A stretch of 64,000 bases of DNA from Spirosoma taeanense. Its GTDB lineage: Bacteria; Bacteroidota; Bacteroidia; Cytophagales; Spirosomataceae. The notes below the pieces were generated by a model. The model ran no database searches. It had not been told where the DNA came from and was given only the letters and a program-made list of their open reading frames with translations. This document shows, one piece after another, positions 17,825 through 26,297 of the stretch. Positions within the stretch are counted from its first letter, which is position 1; each line of letters opens with the position of its first letter. Location: assembly GCF_013127955.1 (NCBI RefSeq), contig NZ_CP053435.1, positions 744,001-808,000 of the forward strand, written 5' to 3'. The position numbers and the translations under genes are program-made.

Positions 17825-17872
17825 AACTAGCAAGGAGCCGTTAACGATAGCGTTGACGGCCCCTTGCTAGTT
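17825..17872 (+). terminator. Hairpin after ileS
   Basis: A 17-bp stem with one mismatch has arms at about 17825-17841 and 17856-17872, and a loop of about 14 bases. It starts 14 bases after the ileS stop codon. No T-run follows, so it could also stabilise the 3' end. Confidence 0.7.
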
Positions 17873-17956
17873 ACGGTCCACATATATCAGTTGATGAACA
17901 TGTGACTGGCATAATTTTAGCTATCAGGCTCTACTGTCCAATCATTGTGAGTTGGA

Positions 17957-18385
17957 ATGGAGAATACGTCAAATGCTTTAATGGAAGCCTTACAGACAAG
18001 TTTACGCTCATTTGTCAATACCTATTTATCCGTGATGTGGCGTCTGCGGGAGTGTCGGCTCAACGATGAGCAGCTAAGTTCGGCAATCGGTGTGAGAAGC
18101 AGCGCGGTCCGCAGCCGACGCGCCAAACCGGACCTCTGGAAACTCTCGGATATCGAACGACTGGCCACCTATTTTCGGGTACCAACAACGGCCTGCCTGC
18201 AGTTAAACGCAACGTTACACGATTTACCGACCCGGCTCTCGGAGCTGACTACTGCCGAACGTCGGCAACTGGAACGAATACTGCCCGTTAAAAAAACTCA
18301 GCTTCATGCGTACAACGTAACGGGCTGGCCAGTCCGGCATCTATTGCAGATGCACCAGGCACTAGGTACCCTTCCGCACGAATAG
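17957..18385 (+). CDS. Hypothetical protein with helix-turn-helix-like N-terminal half
   Basis: This 142-residue protein is rich in Leu and Arg. Residues about 30-80 (RLNDEQLSSAIGVRSSAVRSR, then LSDIERLATYFRV) read like an XRE-type helix-turn-helix with a recognition helix rich in Ser and Arg. The second half is helical (LSELTTAERRQLERIL) and gives no family. It has no signal peptide. It could be a small DNA-binding regulator of unknown target. The gene stands alone between two strong hairpins, so it should be transcribed by itself. The ATG at 17957 lies in a plausible context; no promoter box was found. Confidence 0.55.
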   Translation: MENTSNALMEALQTSLRSFVNTYLSVMWRLRECRLNDEQLSSAIGVRSSAVRSRRAKPDLWKLSDIERLATYFRVPTTACLQLNATLHDLPTRLSELTTAERRQLERILPVKKTQLHAYNVTGWPVRHLLQMHQALGTLPHE

Positions 18386-18401
18386 CGGTGGACAAAAAGA
18401 G

Positions 18402-18457
18402 TAAGTCAGGGAGTTGACAGGGAATGTTATTACTTGTCAACTCCCTGACTTATTTTT
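18402..18457 (+). terminator. Strong terminator after the helix-turn-helix gene
   Basis: A perfect 18-bp stem (arms 18402-18419 and 18435-18452) has a 15-base loop and is followed by TTTTT. It lies only 22 bases before the start of the next gene, so that gene's transcript must begin inside or just after the hairpin unless read-through occurs. Confidence 0.88.
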
Positions 18458-18478
18458 ATCGGTTTCCATCACATCTTC

Positions 18479-20800
18479 ATGAAACAGCTCTCTGGTTTGT
18501 TTGCCTGTTTAAGTATATTAATTCCTTTTTTCACGGCTGCCCAAACGCCCCGAATTGTACGAGGGCCCTATCTACAGGTTATTACGCCCACATCAGTCAT
18601 TATCCGGTGGCGTACCGATCAGTTAACGGTAGGCCGGCTCTGGTACGGGGCGTCTACAAAACAGCTGACGAATACCCTAAGCGAAAAACAGCCGGCTCTT
18701 GACCACAGCCTGACACTGACTGGCTTACAGGCTGCCACCCGGTATGCTTATGCGGTTGGTTACGATAACACGCAGCTGGGGTCAGGCGCTGACTATTACG
18801 TGCAGACGGCTCCCGCTTCAGGCGCTGCCAGTCCGTTTCGGATGTGGGTCCTGGGCGATTTTGGCTATGGAAATAGCGATAATCAACTGAACGTTTACCG
18901 GGCTATCCGCAACGCAACCGCCGATCGCCCGGCCGATCTATGGCTCTGGCTGGGCGATAATGCGTACTGCTGCGGAAAGGAAGATCAGTTTCAGACGTCT
19001 GTGTTTGATACCTATGCGCCAACATTCCGAAATACGCCTTCATTGGCTACGCCCGGTAATCACGATTACGCCGATAATAACCGGGTATTCGATATCGCCT
19101 ATTACAATCTGTTTTCATTTCCTCAACAGGGTGAAGCCGGTGGCGTAGCCTCGGGTTCTAAAGCCTACTATTCAGCGGATTATGGCAATGTGCATCTGGT
19201 TTCGTTGGATTCGTATGGCCTTGAGGCCGGCCAGTTCCGGTTGTATGATACCACCGGAACGCAGGTGCAATGGCTCAAACGGGATCTGGCTGCTAACAAA
19301 CTGCCCTGGACGGTCGTCTTTTTTCACCACCCGCCTTATAGCAAAGGGTCGCACGATTCCGATACGGAAGAGCAGATGCGGCTACTCCGCCAGAATCTGA
19401 CGCCAATTCTTGAACGCTATGGGGTTGACCTGGTTTTGAGCGGTCATAGCCACGTCTATGAGCGGTTTTATCGTATGAAAGGGCACACAGGTTTAGCCAA
19501 CACCTTCGATCCCGCGAAACATACAGCCGAACTTACGACCGCCCGGTACGACGGTTCGCCGAATTCCTGCCCTATCCTGTCAAAAGGCGCCGGGACGGTT
19601 TACGTCGTGAATGGCTCAGGCGGAGCGCTGGGCGGAAAGGCGGCTGATTATCCGCACCCGGCAACAATCTATGGGAATACAACCGTTGGTGGGTCGATGC
19701 TGATTGATGTGAACGATAACCGGCTGGACGCACAACTGATTCTGGCCGATGGCTCGGTTCCGGACCGGTTTACCATTCTAAAAAACGTTAATAAAACAAC
19801 AACGCTTACGGCCGAATATGCAGACACCATTCAACTGAAAGCATCCTGGCCCGGCGAATACCGTTGGCCGGACGGGCAAAGCAGTCGCACTATTCCGTAT
19901 GCTGCCAGTAAAGCAGGGACATTCCCCCTTACCGTTCAGGATAAGCGCCAATGCCTGACGGATCAGTTTATGGTGACTGTGCTACCCGAACCAAAAGTAA
20001 CGGCCAGCGTCCCCGGCCCTGTTTGCGCAGGAAGCCTAATTGACGTGCGGGCTACGGTCAATAATACGGCCCGGTCTGCTGAATGGTCATACGATGTGCT
20101 ACTGTCAGATGCTACTGGAAATTTTGACCACGAACGGCTGATCGGTTCCGGATCTCTACAGACGCTTCGGGCTACCCTTCCAGCCGCATTACCTAAAGGA
20201 GACGGGTATCGGTTACGGGTTCGGCCCCGCAATCGACCCTATGTACAAAGTATAGCGAGCAATAGCTTCGTGGTGAAGACTTTGCCAACGGCAACGCTGT
20301 CTGGCTCAACGACCGTACTGCAGGGTCAGCCGGTTTCTCTGACGCTGAGCTTCACCAGCGATGGCCCCTGGCAGGGCAGTCTGTCGACCGGAACGATGTT
20401 CAATACCAGCGTAAACCCATTCACGATTTCGGTTCTTCCCGCCCAAAGCACTGTATACAGCCTTAGCGGGATCAGGAATGAGTGCGGACAGGGAACGGCT
20501 TCCGGAGATGCTACCGTCACGGTTGTATTGCCAACAGAAACAGAAGAGTTTGCCGGTGGGCAGTTGCGCATCTATCCGAATCCGGCTCAGGATATTGTGC
20601 ATATTGATCTGACCGGCTTCCAATCCGGAAAGGCAGAGCTAACGTTACGCGACGAGCAGGGAAGGCTGATGTTTAAAAAACAAATAACGGCATCCTCATT
20701 TACCCACGAAGTCGTACCTATGCCCGTTAGCGCAGGCTATTACCTGCTGACGGTGCAGATAGGCAAGTATTCGCTAACTCGAAAAGTGATCCGGCAATGA
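18479..20800 (+). CDS. Purple-acid-phosphatase-like metallophosphoesterase with T9SS C-terminal signal
   Basis: This 773-residue exported enzyme is a paralogue of the protein at 10796-13939. A signal peptide (MKQLSGLFACLSILIPFFTAAQ) precedes the fibronectin-like domain starting at RGPYLQV. The catalytic core shows GDFGYG, GDNAYC, GNHDY, HHPPYSKG and GHSHVYER, the full set of binuclear metal motifs. Residues about 440-690 are Ig-like beta modules. The last 80 residues (LRIYPNPAQD through VIRQ) are a type A T9SS sorting domain, so it should be secreted through the outer membrane and attached or released there. It likely frees phosphate from external phosphoesters; the substrate is unknown. The start lies right after a strong terminator hairpin. 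Confidence 0.9.
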   Translation: MKQLSGLFACLSILIPFFTAAQTPRIVRGPYLQVITPTSVIIRWRTDQLTVGRLWYGASTKQLTNTLSEKQPALDHSLTLTGLQAATRYAYAVGYDNTQLGSGADYYVQTAPASGAASPFRMWVLGDFGYGNSDNQLNVYRAIRNATADRPADLWLWLGDNAYCCGKEDQFQTSVFDTYAPTFRNTPSLATPGNHDYADNNRVFDIAYYNLFSFPQQGEAGGVASGSKAYYSADYGNVHLVSLDSYGLEAGQFRLYDTTGTQVQWLKRDLAANKLPWTVVFFHHPPYSKGSHDSDTEEQMRLLRQNLTPILERYGVDLVLSGHSHVYERFYRMKGHTGLANTFDPAKHTAELTTARYDGSPNSCPILSKGAGTVYVVNGSGGALGGKAADYPHPATIYGNTTVGGSMLIDVNDNRLDAQLILADGSVPDRFTILKNVNKTTTLTAEYADTIQLKASWPGEYRWPDGQSSRTIPYAASKAGTFPLTVQDKRQCLTDQFMVTVLPEPKVTASVPGPVCAGSLIDVRATVNNTARSAEWSYDVLLSDATGNFDHERLIGSGSLQTLRATLPAALPKGDGYRLRVRPRNRPYVQSIASNSFVVKTLPTATLSGSTTVLQGQPVSLTLSFTSDGPWQGSLSTGTMFNTSVNPFTISVLPAQSTVYSLSGIRNECGQGTASGDATVTVVLPTETEEFAGGQLRIYPNPAQDIVHIDLTGFQSGKAELTLRDEQGRLMFKKQITASSFTHEVVPMPVSAGYYLLTVQIGKYSLTRKVIRQ

Positions 20801-20833
20801 CAGGGCTCGTAAGTTACCCGTGTCGGACAACTG

Positions 20834-21757
20834 TCACAGCAACTGCCCCAGCCCGAACAGCACGACAAACAGCAGGGTCGAGAGGGCGAGCTGTCCCAGT
20901 CGGGCGTTGAGTTCGGCGGGCCGTTTATGAGTAGCAACCGCCCGGCCGTTCAGCACAAACAGCGGGAACGCCAGCACATACAGGTAGTGAGTCAGGGGCG
21001 CGTCGGTGAGCAGGGAGTAAGCCAGGGCGCAGACCATGCCGGTTAACAGTAAGCCCCAGTGGTACCGGATAGCCAGTGGGAGACCCAACCGCGCCGGAAT
21101 GGAACGTTTTCCCGTCAGCGTATCGGTTTCAATATCGCGGATATTGTTCACGTTCAGAACGCCGGTTGCAAACAGGCCAACGCTCGTAGCGGGTAGGAGC
21201 AGGATTGGGCTAAACGAGCGCGTATGCAGAAAATAAGTCCCCAGCACGCCAACCCAGCCGAAAAAGATCAGGACAGCAATGTCGCCAAAACCGGCATAAC
21301 CGTAGGGCCGCTTTCCGTTTGTGTACCCGATGGCAGCCGCAATGCAGAGTAACCCAAGAATCAGAAAAATCCAGAACAGAGAAGCCCCCGCCGGTTGGGC
21401 GTTCGTTCCGGCGTCTGCCCGCTCCCGAAAGGAAAGAAACAGCAGCCCGACGCCTGACACCAGCGATAGGATCGAGGTCAGAACAATACCCCGCAGCATG
21501 GCTTCTTTCGTGATGTCGCCGGTGGCTACAGCCCGGCGCGGCCCAACGCGCAACTCGGTGTCTTTACCGGACACCGCATCACCGTAATCATTGGCAAAGT
21601 TGGAGAGGATCTGCAGGAAAATGGTTGTCAGAGCCGCCAGCAGGGCAATCTGCCACTCAAAATGCTGGTTAGCCAGCGCCAGAAAACTGCCCAGAATAAT
21701 GCTGGCCAAGGACAGCGGCAAGGTGCGCGGCCGGGCCGCAGCAATCCACGATTTCAT
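20834..21757 (-). CDS. menA: 1,4-dihydroxy-2-naphthoate polyprenyltransferase
   Basis: This 307-residue UbiA-superfamily membrane prenyltransferase joins dihydroxynaphthoate to a polyprenyl chain in menaquinone synthesis. It begins WIAAARPRTLPLS. The first Asp-rich motif is NFANDYGDAVSGKD and the second is NNIRDIETDTLTGKRS, both as expected for MenA. Eight or so membrane helices are evident. It was checked as a possible eboC, because EboC is also UbiA-like and ebo genes are nearby. The GPRRAVATGDI segment and the second motif fit MenA instead. An upstream Met at 21808 would overlap the terminator and stop codon of the neighbour, so 21757 is the start. Confidence 0.9.
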   Translation of the reverse strand: MKSWIAAARPRTLPLSLASIILGSFLALANQHFEWQIALLAALTTIFLQILSNFANDYGDAVSGKDTELRVGPRRAVATGDITKEAMLRGIVLTSILSLVSGVGLLFLSFRERADAGTNAQPAGASLFWIFLILGLLCIAAAIGYTNGKRPYGYAGFGDIAVLIFFGWVGVLGTYFLHTRSFSPILLLPATSVGLFATGVLNVNNIRDIETDTLTGKRSIPARLGLPLAIRYHWGLLLTGMVCALAYSLLTDAPLTHYLYVLAFPLFVLNGRAVATHKRPAELNARLGQLALSTLLFVVLFGLGQLL

Positions 21758-21770
21758 AGTACTAAAGAAA

Positions 21771-21805
21771 AGTAAAGCCGTGCATAACCCATGCACGGCT
21801 TTACT
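21771..21805 (-). terminator. Terminator of the glutathione peroxidase gene
   Basis: A perfect 15-bp stem (arms 21771-21785 and 21791-21805) with a 5-base loop sits between the peroxidase stop codon and the menA start on the minus strand. It separates the two genes. Only a short T stretch follows. Confidence 0.8.
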
Positions 21806-21807
21806 CA

Positions 21808-22425
21808 TTAAATGCCTACCGCTTTCTTAAACTCTTCGTCATCGGGCTTTACCTTCGACCCGAAGAAGTGCGTTAGTTCACCTTTTTCATTTACAACATA
21901 CTTGCAGAAATTCCAGGTGGGTACTTTGTCGTTCCAGCCGTTCAGTTCTTTGGTTGTCAGCCATTTGTAGAGCGGGGCCTGGCCGTCGCCCTTTACGTCA
22001 ACTTTCTCAAACATGGGGAACGAGACGCCGTAATTCTTCTGGCAGAATGAAGCAATCTCTTCGTTGCTGTCCAGTTCCTGATTGGCGAAGTTGCCGGATG
22101 GGAACCCCAGCACAACAATCTTCTCGCCATGTTCCTTATAGAATTTTTCCCAGTCAGCATACTGGGGCGTAAAGCCGCATTTGGAGGCTGTGTTCAGCAC
22201 CACCACTTTTTTCCCCTTGAAGCCGCTCAGCGCAACCGATTTGCCGTCAAGGGTCTTAACCGTAAAATCGTATAATGATTTTGTGGGAGCAGCGTGCCCA
22301 ACAGGCGCTATAGCCACCTCATTCTTGTTGCTGAAAATACCTTTTACAATGTCTTTAAACATAAAACCAGATGAGATTACAATTAGCCCGGCAGCGGTCA
22401 GGATAAGCGGAACATGTTTTTTCAT
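21808..22425 (-). CDS. Membrane-anchored glutathione-peroxidase-family protein
   Basis: This 205-residue protein has an N-terminal hydrophobic segment (VPLILTAAGLIVISSGFMF), so the peroxidase domain should face the periplasm. The domain carries the peroxidatic Cys in NTASKCGFTPQY, the GFPSGNF block (usually GFPCNQF) and the WNF motif as WNFCKYVV. It probably reduces hydroperoxides using thioredoxin-like donors, as most bacterial Cys-type GPx proteins do. The Cys directly after WNF, where Thr, Glu or similar is more usual, is a second candidate redox residue. The Cys of the GFPCNQF block is replaced by Ser. It is the first gene of the minus-strand pair with menA. Confidence 0.85.
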   Translation of the reverse strand: MKKHVPLILTAAGLIVISSGFMFKDIVKGIFSNKNEVAIAPVGHAAPTKSLYDFTVKTLDGKSVALSGFKGKKVVVLNTASKCGFTPQYADWEKFYKEHGEKIVVLGFPSGNFANQELDSNEEIASFCQKNYGVSFPMFEKVDVKGDGQAPLYKWLTTKELNGWNDKVPTWNFCKYVVNEKGELTHFFGSKVKPDDEEFKKAVGI

Positions 22426-22526
22426 AGGGAAAGAGCTTTGAATATTGAGTCTGGCAACGTGCCGACCTCCCTCTCAACGGTTTGTTAAAAAAAATAGTTT
22501 AGCAAGCCACTTGGCGTTCGCGCCAA

Positions 22527-22829
22527 TTAATTGACTGCATCGCGAATGTACACTTTTACCCCACCTATTCGGGGCGCCAAAACATTATAGAGAAAGGCAA
22601 AGAGCGCCCCAAAAATCAGTCCCATTGTGCCATAGAGGAGGGGCAGCAGAATTAGCATTACCATTCCGCTTCCCATCATGGTTCCCCATCCCGAGCCGCC
22701 CATCATGGGACCAAACAGGGAGCCGAAGAGAGTAAACAGCAACGCAAAGAAAAGACCAATAGCAGCCAGGGCCGCCCCGTACATAATCGCTACCGACATG
22801 ATGTCTAAGCGGGTAATTTCTCGTTTCAT
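22527..22829 (-). CDS. Small two-helix membrane protein with Gly-Met-rich loop
   Basis: This 100-residue protein has two strong hydrophobic helices (about residues 12-40 and 57-85). They are joined by a loop rich in Gly and Met (GPMMGGSGWGTMMGSGM). The N-terminus (MKREITRLDIMSVAIMYG) and C-terminus (GGVKVYIRDAVN) are hydrophilic. The layout resembles uncharacterised small membrane proteins annotated with DUF numbers in Bacteroidota; I cannot name the family with confidence. The Met-rich loop could bind copper, but that is speculation. It lies between argS and the peroxidase, all on the minus strand. Confidence 0.65.
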   Translation of the reverse strand: MKREITRLDIMSVAIMYGAALAAIGLFFALLFTLFGSLFGPMMGGSGWGTMMGSGMVMLILLPLLYGTMGLIFGALFAFLYNVLAPRIGGVKVYIRDAVN

Positions 22830-22895
22830 CGTATGAAGGCTTAAGGTTTACGCTCTGAAAGTAAGCAGTTTATACGCCTTCGCCATATGGACCGC

Positions 22896-24695
22896 CTACA
22901 TTTTTTCCGGGACCTGTATGCCTAACAGTTCCATGGCTTTCCGAATGGTTTCGGCGACGGCTTTCGACAGAATCAGACGAGTGTTTAACTTGACCGGGTC
23001 GGTTTCTTTGAGTATTGACAGCCTGTCGTAAAACTGGTTGAACGTTTTGGCCAGGTCATAGGCATACTGAGCAATGTACGACGGGGAGTAATGCTCTCCG
23101 GCATCGGCTACCCGCTGCGGATACTGACTTAGCAAAAACACCAGCTGCTGCTCTAACTCGTCGAGTTCGCTGGCTTCAACCGGCACAGCAAACTGAATTC
23201 CTGTTTCGGCTGCTTTTCGCAGCACCGACTGAATCCGGGCGTGTACGTACTGAATGTAGGGGCCGGTGTGACCGTGCAGATCGACAGATTCGGCGGGGTT
23301 GAACTGCATCCGTTTCTGCGGGTCCACTTTCAGCAGGTAATACTTCAGGGCTCCCAGACCCAGCATTCGGAACAGCTCGGTTTTTTCCGTACTGCTGAAC
23401 TCGTCCAGTTTGCCTTTGGCTGCTTCGTCGGCGGCCGTCGACGCGGCTTCGGTCGTCTCCTGAATCAGATCGTCGGCGTCCACTACGGTTCCTTCACGGG
23501 ATTTCATCTTACCCGTGGGCAGGTCTACCATGCCGTAGGACAGGTGAAACAACTGGCTGGCGTAAGGACGACCCAGCCGGCGCAGGATCGCAAACAGAAC
23601 GTTGAAATGGTAATCCTGTTCGTTGCCGACAACCCAGATTTGGCGGTCGTTACGAAAATCCTGGAATTTGAGGTCGGTTGTACCGAGGTCCTGGGTCATA
23701 TAAACCGAGGTGCCATCCGAGCGCAGAACAAGTTTCTGGTCGAGGCCCTCTTCGGTCAGGTCAATCCAGACGGACTGATCCTCTTTGCGGTAAAAAACGC
23801 CTTTCTGAAGCCCTTCTTCAACGATCTCCTTACCGAGCAGATACGTATTGGATTCGTAGTACGTCTTGTCGAAACTAACGCCGATGTTCCGGTACGTTTC
23901 GTCGAATCCTTTGTATACCCAGCTGTTGAGCTGGCTCCAGAGCGCAACCGTGTCGGGGTCGCCCTGTTCCCAGAGCCGGAGCATTTGCTGAACTTCCTGC
24001 ATGAGCGGAGCCTGCTTTTCAGCATCTTCTTTTGGCGTACCTCCGGCTACCATTTCCTCAACCTGGGCTTTATACGCCTTATCGAACAGTACGTAATATT
24101 TACCGATCAGGTGATCGCCTTTCATGCCGGCCGACTCCGGCGTTTCGCCGTTTCCGAACATCTGGTAGGCGAGCATGGATTTACAGATATGAACGCCCCG
24201 GTCGTTGACGATGCAAGTCTTCACCACATCGTAGCCGTTAGCCGCCAGAATCCGGCTGACCGAATCACCCAGAAAATTATTGCGCAGGTGCCCAAGGTGC
24301 AGCGGCTTGTTGGTGTTCGGCGACGAAAACTCCACCATCACCGACTGGCCTTTCTGAGGCAGCGAGCCAAACTGCGAATCCATGGCTATATCGTTCAGAA
24401 CCTGCACCCAGGCCGAATTGGCAATACTGATATTCAGAAAGCCTTGGACGACGTTGAACCCGCTCACCACGGGGCTATGTTCGACTAACCACGAGCCAAT
24501 TGACTGGCCAATCTGGGCGGGCGACTGGCGAAGCGTCTTGGTCAATGGAAACGTAACGAACGTATAAAGTCCTTCGAATTCCTTCTTGGTTGGCTGTAAA
24601 AGAACCTCGCCTACGCCGTTCGTATCGACTGCCGACTGGTACACATCAGCAATGGCGTTTTGTATCGCCTGTTTTAATTCTTCCTGAATATCCAT
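22896..24695 (-). CDS. argS: Arginine--tRNA ligase
   Basis: This 599-residue class I synthetase charges tRNA-Arg. The HIGH motif appears as HLGHLRN after SSPNTNKPL. The KMSKS position is replaced by TGKMKSREG, normal for this ArgRS type. The all-helical anticodon-binding domain ends with RKAMELLGIQVPEKM, the typical C-terminus. The start at 24695 gives MDIQEELKQAIQ; the frame runs 14 codons further upstream, but a -7 box (TACTTTTG) lies just beyond that point and the shorter N-terminus is the family norm. Confidence 0.94.
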   Translation of the reverse strand: MDIQEELKQAIQNAIADVYQSAVDTNGVGEVLLQPTKKEFEGLYTFVTFPLTKTLRQSPAQIGQSIGSWLVEHSPVVSGFNVVQGFLNISIANSAWVQVLNDIAMDSQFGSLPQKGQSVMVEFSSPNTNKPLHLGHLRNNFLGDSVSRILAANGYDVVKTCIVNDRGVHICKSMLAYQMFGNGETPESAGMKGDHLIGKYYVLFDKAYKAQVEEMVAGGTPKEDAEKQAPLMQEVQQMLRLWEQGDPDTVALWSQLNSWVYKGFDETYRNIGVSFDKTYYESNTYLLGKEIVEEGLQKGVFYRKEDQSVWIDLTEEGLDQKLVLRSDGTSVYMTQDLGTTDLKFQDFRNDRQIWVVGNEQDYHFNVLFAILRRLGRPYASQLFHLSYGMVDLPTGKMKSREGTVVDADDLIQETTEAASTAADEAAKGKLDEFSSTEKTELFRMLGLGALKYYLLKVDPQKRMQFNPAESVDLHGHTGPYIQYVHARIQSVLRKAAETGIQFAVPVEASELDELEQQLVFLLSQYPQRVADAGEHYSPSYIAQYAYDLAKTFNQFYDRLSILKETDPVKLNTRLILSKAVAETIRKAMELLGIQVPEKM

Positions 24696-24734
24696 TGGAT
24701 CATTGAACCGCACGGGTGAGCGGTTTTGCGGGTG

Positions 24735-24742
24735 CAAAAGTA
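24735..24742 (-). promoter_or_regulatory. -7 element of argS
   Basis: Read on the minus strand this is TACTTTTG, a full match to TAnnTTTG, and it is followed by CACC. It sits 39 bases upstream of the chosen start codon. No -33 TTG is evident. Confidence 0.55.
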
Positions 24743-24796
24743 CGAACCTTTAGCGGGAAAGTCAGGCAGCACACGGCTTGACTATATGACTAAACA

Positions 24797-24829
24797 TACG
24801 GGGCGAAGCCAAAATGGCTTCGCCCCGTA
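24797..24829 (-). terminator. Terminator between the outer-membrane-type protein gene and argS
   Basis: A perfect 15-bp, GC-rich stem (arms 24797-24811 and 24815-24829) with an AAA loop sits 38 bases after the stop codon of the minus-strand gene at 24868. The T-rich tail is weak. Confidence 0.8.
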
Positions 24830-24867
24830 CAATCTGGTAGGCCCGGCGCCGATGGTTACCAATTAGT

Positions 24868-25647
24868 CTATTTCTTATTGCCGAAAAACAGGGTGATATA
24901 GCCCGAGGTGAAAAAGCTGCGGTTACCCTCGGCGCGGTTTCCGTTAGGATTCGTGTTCGGGATAATGATGATCTTGTTGGGGAAAACCTCGGCCAGAAAG
25001 CCAATCTCGACTCCTGTTGTATTATTGCGAAACGTGCTCAGTTCGAAGCTAATCGCCGTTTTTACGTTCAGACCAACGGTTAGCTTTGATTCGCCCAGGC
25101 CCTGAAAGAAACCCCCTGAGCCTATGGGGGCACCCGCCTGACCTGCCCGGTTCAATGAACTATACGGTACGGTAAGCGTTCGGGTACCCTCCTGAATCTG
25201 CACGTAATAGGGCTTAACAATCCCCAGCGTTGGGCCGGCTGCCACAATGCCACTCACGGAAATCCCTTCGTCGGCGCTGCGCTGGAACAGTTTCAGTTCA
25301 CGACCATACTGACCCCGAAGGGCAAACAGGTAATTTTCTTTACCCTGAATAAAACGGGAACTGGCAAAATTGTTCGTCGTCTGAATCTCTTTGGGATGCT
25401 TCACATTCACCAGCTCTACGCTCAGGTAACGATATTGAGGCAAGCCAAAGAACTCACCGGGCAATAACCTAGCCTGCCGAAACGAAAGCCCGCCCACTAT
25501 GCCGGAATTCGTATTGGTCGTAATGCCATACGTGGTTATGGTCTGGTAGGTCTCATCTTCAGGATCCGTGTTCTGCGCACGGGCCCCTCCATTGATTAAT
25601 AACCACCCGAGTAAGGCTATTCCTTTTATCGTGTATACTGTTCGCAT
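24868..25647 (-). CDS. Hypothetical secreted protein, probable outer-membrane beta-barrel
   Basis: This 259-residue protein has a signal peptide ending ARAQ (start at 25647, MRTVYTIKGIALLGWLL). The mature part alternates polar and hydrophobic residues, contains many Gly, Tyr and Phe residues and ends with GYITLFFGNKK. This is the pattern of a small outer-membrane barrel whose last strand closes with aromatic residues. It resembles conserved Bacteroidota hypothetical proteins; no enzyme motif is visible. The frame is open to 25695, but the internal Met gives a clean signal peptide. It is a single-gene unit closed by a hairpin. Confidence 0.6.
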   Translation of the reverse strand: MRTVYTIKGIALLGWLLINGGARAQNTDPEDETYQTITTYGITTNTNSGIVGGLSFRQARLLPGEFFGLPQYRYLSVELVNVKHPKEIQTTNNFASSRFIQGKENYLFALRGQYGRELKLFQRSADEGISVSGIVAAGPTLGIVKPYYVQIQEGTRTLTVPYSSLNRAGQAGAPIGSGGFFQGLGESKLTVGLNVKTAISFELSTFRNNTTGVEIGFLAEVFPNKIIIIPNTNPNGNRAEGNRSFFTSGYITLFFGNKK

Positions 25648-25838
25648 TATCGTCTGATTCAGAACTAAAACTAAACAACTTTTAACAATTTTCACACAAA
25701 ATCGCTGCGCACATTAGCGTAACCATCCCATTATTTTTATGTTTAGGTCAAATAACCGATAAATTAACCAATCAGGAACAAACGGGTAAATAATTCAGGA
25801 ACTTACCGGCCAGTTTGCCGAATTACAAACAGAATCGC

Positions 25839-26267
25839 ATGGCTACAATTCATATTGATTACCTGGGTGAACTACGAACGGACTGCGTCCATCTTCAGTC
25901 GGGTACCCATATCACCACCGATGCCCCTACCGATAACCAGGGTCGGGGCGAGGCTTTTTCGCCCACTGATCTGGTTGTCAATGCGCTCGGTAGCTGCATT
26001 ATCACGACGATGGCTATTATGGCCCGGCGCGAGGGAATAGAGTTGCGGGGCAGCGCATTGGACGTGACGAAAATTATGACCAGCCAGCCACCCCGACGCA
26101 TAGCGCGCATTGAAGTTGACCTGGTTCTGCGGGCGGAAACGCTACCCGATGACGAAACCCGCGCCCGGCTGGAGAAGATCGCCCATACCTGTCCGGTTGC
26201 CATCAGCCTTCATCCCGACATTGAACAGGCGGTGCAGATTCGCTGGGAAGTAGCCGAAACGGTTTAG
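25839..26267 (+). CDS. OsmC-family peroxiredoxin-like protein
   Basis: This 142-residue protein has the OsmC fold and is probably a thiol-dependent hydroperoxidase acting on organic peroxides in the cytoplasm. Both redox cysteines are present: the first in ALGSCIITTMAIMA, the second in AHTCPVAISLHP. The PTDLVVNALGSC block is the family hallmark. The ATG at 25839 gives the standard N-terminus MATIHIDYLGEL. It is followed after 30 bases by the 2H phosphoesterase gene and may be co-transcribed with it. Confidence 0.88.
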   Translation: MATIHIDYLGELRTDCVHLQSGTHITTDAPTDNQGRGEAFSPTDLVVNALGSCIITTMAIMARREGIELRGSALDVTKIMTSQPPRRIARIEVDLVLRAETLPDDETRARLEKIAHTCPVAISLHPDIEQAVQIRWEVAETV

Positions 26268-26297
26268 GCAGACCTGCGTTTGGCCTGATACTGAAAC

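Noticed and set aside
18424-18702. Open frame starting inside the terminator before the second phosphatase
   Set aside because: It begins in the hairpin loop and runs out of frame through a clear signal peptide and phosphatase domain.
20834-21757. The UbiA-type prenyltransferase as the missing eboC
   Set aside because: NFANDYGDAVSGKD, GPRRAVATGDI and NNIRDIETDTLTGKRS are MenA features, the gene is 11 kb away on the other strand, and no other ebo gene is near it.
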